DNA of 43,557 nucleotides from an uncultured Myxococcales bacterium (GTDB lineage: Bacteria > Myxococcota_A > Polyangia > Nannocystales > Nannocystaceae), in the NCBI GenBank assembly GCA_902826865.1, contig CADEGN010000029.1, forward strand, positions 1 to 43,557. The letters are read 5' to 3'. The notes under the pieces are model-generated. The model made no database searches. It had not been told where the DNA came from and saw nothing but the letters and a program-made list of their open reading frames with translations. The translations under genes and the position numbers were made by a program. Positions 42,801 to 43,557 of the stretch are shown here, one piece after another; positions within the stretch are counted from its first letter, which is position 1, and each line of letters opens with the position of its first letter.

Positions 42801-43333
42801 GAACCGCCTAACACTCGCACGTGCTCCGCGGCCATCGGATCGGCTCAAAAAGCGCTCGCGGTCGCGCGCCCAGCCGCAATCGCGTGGCTGCGCGCCGATT
42901 CGTCAGGCACTTGCGTTGCTGCAGGTACGAGATCGAGTACATGGTCACCCTGACCATCGGATCGTCGCCGGCGTTGATGCGCTGATCATCCAATCACCGA
43001 GAGTCAGCGCTGATCATCCGATCGCCGAGAGCTCGAGCTGATCATCCGATCGCTGTGTCGCGCGACAGCTGATCTTCTAGCCTGGACCGAAGACACACAC
43101 ACCGTGCGCAGCGTGTATGCGCATGACGGAGTCATCGAAGGATCCCGTTGCATTCTGCCTTGCGTTCGATTGATCGCTCCGCTATCCCTGAATGACGGTT
43201 CGGAGCGGAGCACGCCGATCCGTCGCCGATCGGATGGACGCTTCGAATGCGTCGTTCCGCCGGGACATGCCATTCGTTCTGAGGCACCCGATGCCCCTCG
43301 GAGACCGTTCCGACTCATTACGGAGACGCAGCC
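42801..43333. other. Gene-free 533-bp stretch with tandem repeats
   Basis: No convincing gene: short frames on both strands (for example 42808-42993 minus, 43104-43400 plus) have no ribosome site or sensible translation. GC is lower than the surroundings. It contains the 28-bp-period repeat at 42981-43080; the motif CATCCGATCG also occurs on the other strand near 43213. A possible promoter (TTGCGT, 17 bases, TATCCC, 43160-43188) is weak. It precedes a lipoprotein gene and may hold its control region. Confidence 0.5.
42981..43080. repeat. Tandem imperfect repeat, 28-bp period, core GCTGATCATCCGATCG
   Basis: Copies begin at 42981, 43009 and 43037 (exact 28-bp steps), with a partial fourth (GCTGATCTTC) at 43068. 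The first two also share CACCGAGAG/CGCCGAGAG. No unique spacers occur between copies, so this is not a CRISPR array. The contained TGATCA is palindromic. Confidence 0.8.
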
Positions 43334-43557
43334 ATGCCCTCAACGATCACTGCCGTGCACACCAGCGCCCTTGTGTTTGGGTTTTGTCTTCCGTGCTTAG
43401 CGGTATCTTCGCTCGTTGCTTGTGACTCGTCTTCCGACCCCGATGGCGGCGCGGGCATGCCCGAAACGAGCGCTGGCGAGAGTGGGGGTATGGGCCCCGG
43501 CGAAGACAGTGGCGAGATGACAACGGGCGCGGGCGACCAGTTCTTCACCGACGAAGA
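43334..43557 (+). CDS. Lipoprotein, N-terminal part (cut by window end)
   Basis: An ATG at 43334 with GGAG eight bases upstream opens a frame of 74 codons to the right edge. The signal peptide (ALVFGFCLPCLAVSSLVAC) ends in LVAC, a good lipobox. An acidic Gly/Ser/Thr/Glu linker follows (PETSAGESGGMGPGED and on), as in the other lipoproteins here, then DQFFTDE at the edge. The functional part lies outside the window. Confidence 0.75.
   Translation, partial: MPSTITAVHTSALVFGFCLPCLAVSSLVACDSSSDPDGGAGMPETSAGESGGMGPGEDSGEMTTGAGDQFFTDE

Noticed and set aside
42808..42993. Small minus-strand gene (61 codons)
   Set aside because: No ribosome site, no domain, and it overlaps the first repeat copy.
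42981..43080. CRISPR-like array
   Set aside because: Repeats are imperfect, contiguous with a 28-bp period and have no spacers; no cas gene in the window.

Overview
The window is chromosomal DNA of a high-GC deltaproteobacterial type, most likely a myxobacterium and probably close to the Nannocystaceae. This is inferred from Hanks-type Ser/Thr kinases with the HRDVSPSNVL-type catalytic loop, TPR proteins with a two-helix C-terminus, about ten lipoproteins with Ser/Thr/Gly/Asp-rich linkers, Cys-rich myxobacterial repeats, a MYXO-CTERM-like sorting signal and an FHA-GGDEF protein. No rRNA, tRNA, insertion sequence, phage gene or CRISPR array was seen. Genes are tightly packed on both strands, with many ATGA/GTGA/TGATG overlaps.

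Layout. 1-7.4 kb: partial FAD oxidoreductase; Ser/Thr kinase overlapping a polytopic glycosyltransferase-like protein; second membrane-anchored kinase with a TPR protein; another TPR-like membrane protein; a small membrane protein. 7.7-11.2 kb: apparent operon of Cys-rich lipoprotein, second glycosyltransferase-like protein and an archaeal/eukaryotic-type prolyl-tRNA synthetase. 11.2-21.1 kb: mostly housekeeping and regulation: unknown protein, two-helix membrane protein, GreB, Ski2-like DUF3516 helicase, RarD transporter, a degenerate NtrC-like regulator followed by an intrinsic terminator, unknown protein, DapD, and an HTH-TM2-like membrane protein. 21.1-33.0 kb: cell envelope and signalling: lytic transglycosylase lipoprotein one base behind an FHA-GGDEF diguanylate cyclase, TPR protein, lipoproteins, a MYXO-CTERM-like protein, a multihaem cytochrome pair, a gamma-glutamylcyclotransferase and an IgGFc-binding-domain lipoprotein.

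33.2-37.7 kb is the most unusual part. A PATAN/DUF4388 protein ending in a His-less HPt-like domain is divergent from a protein made of a pseudokinase, a pseudoreceiver and a homologous His-less HPt-like domain. The latter overlaps by ATGA a fusion of three TusA-like domains with a DsrE2-like domain. Signalling-fold proteins that look catalytically dead are thus translationally coupled to a sulfur-carrier/persulfide-type protein. I propose it as a candidate undescribed sulfur/redox-linked signalling module; its function is unknown.

37.9-43.6 kb: a run of secreted lipoproteins (beta-helix-like and Cys-rich, two sharing an N-terminal Cys module), then a 533-bp gene-free stretch holding a 28-bp-period repeat, then a lipoprotein cut by the window edge.

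Across the window four otherwise different proteins (3551-4420, 6130-7032, 12118-12813, 24590-25489) share one end: two hydrophobic helices, a basic stretch and a terminal GRF.
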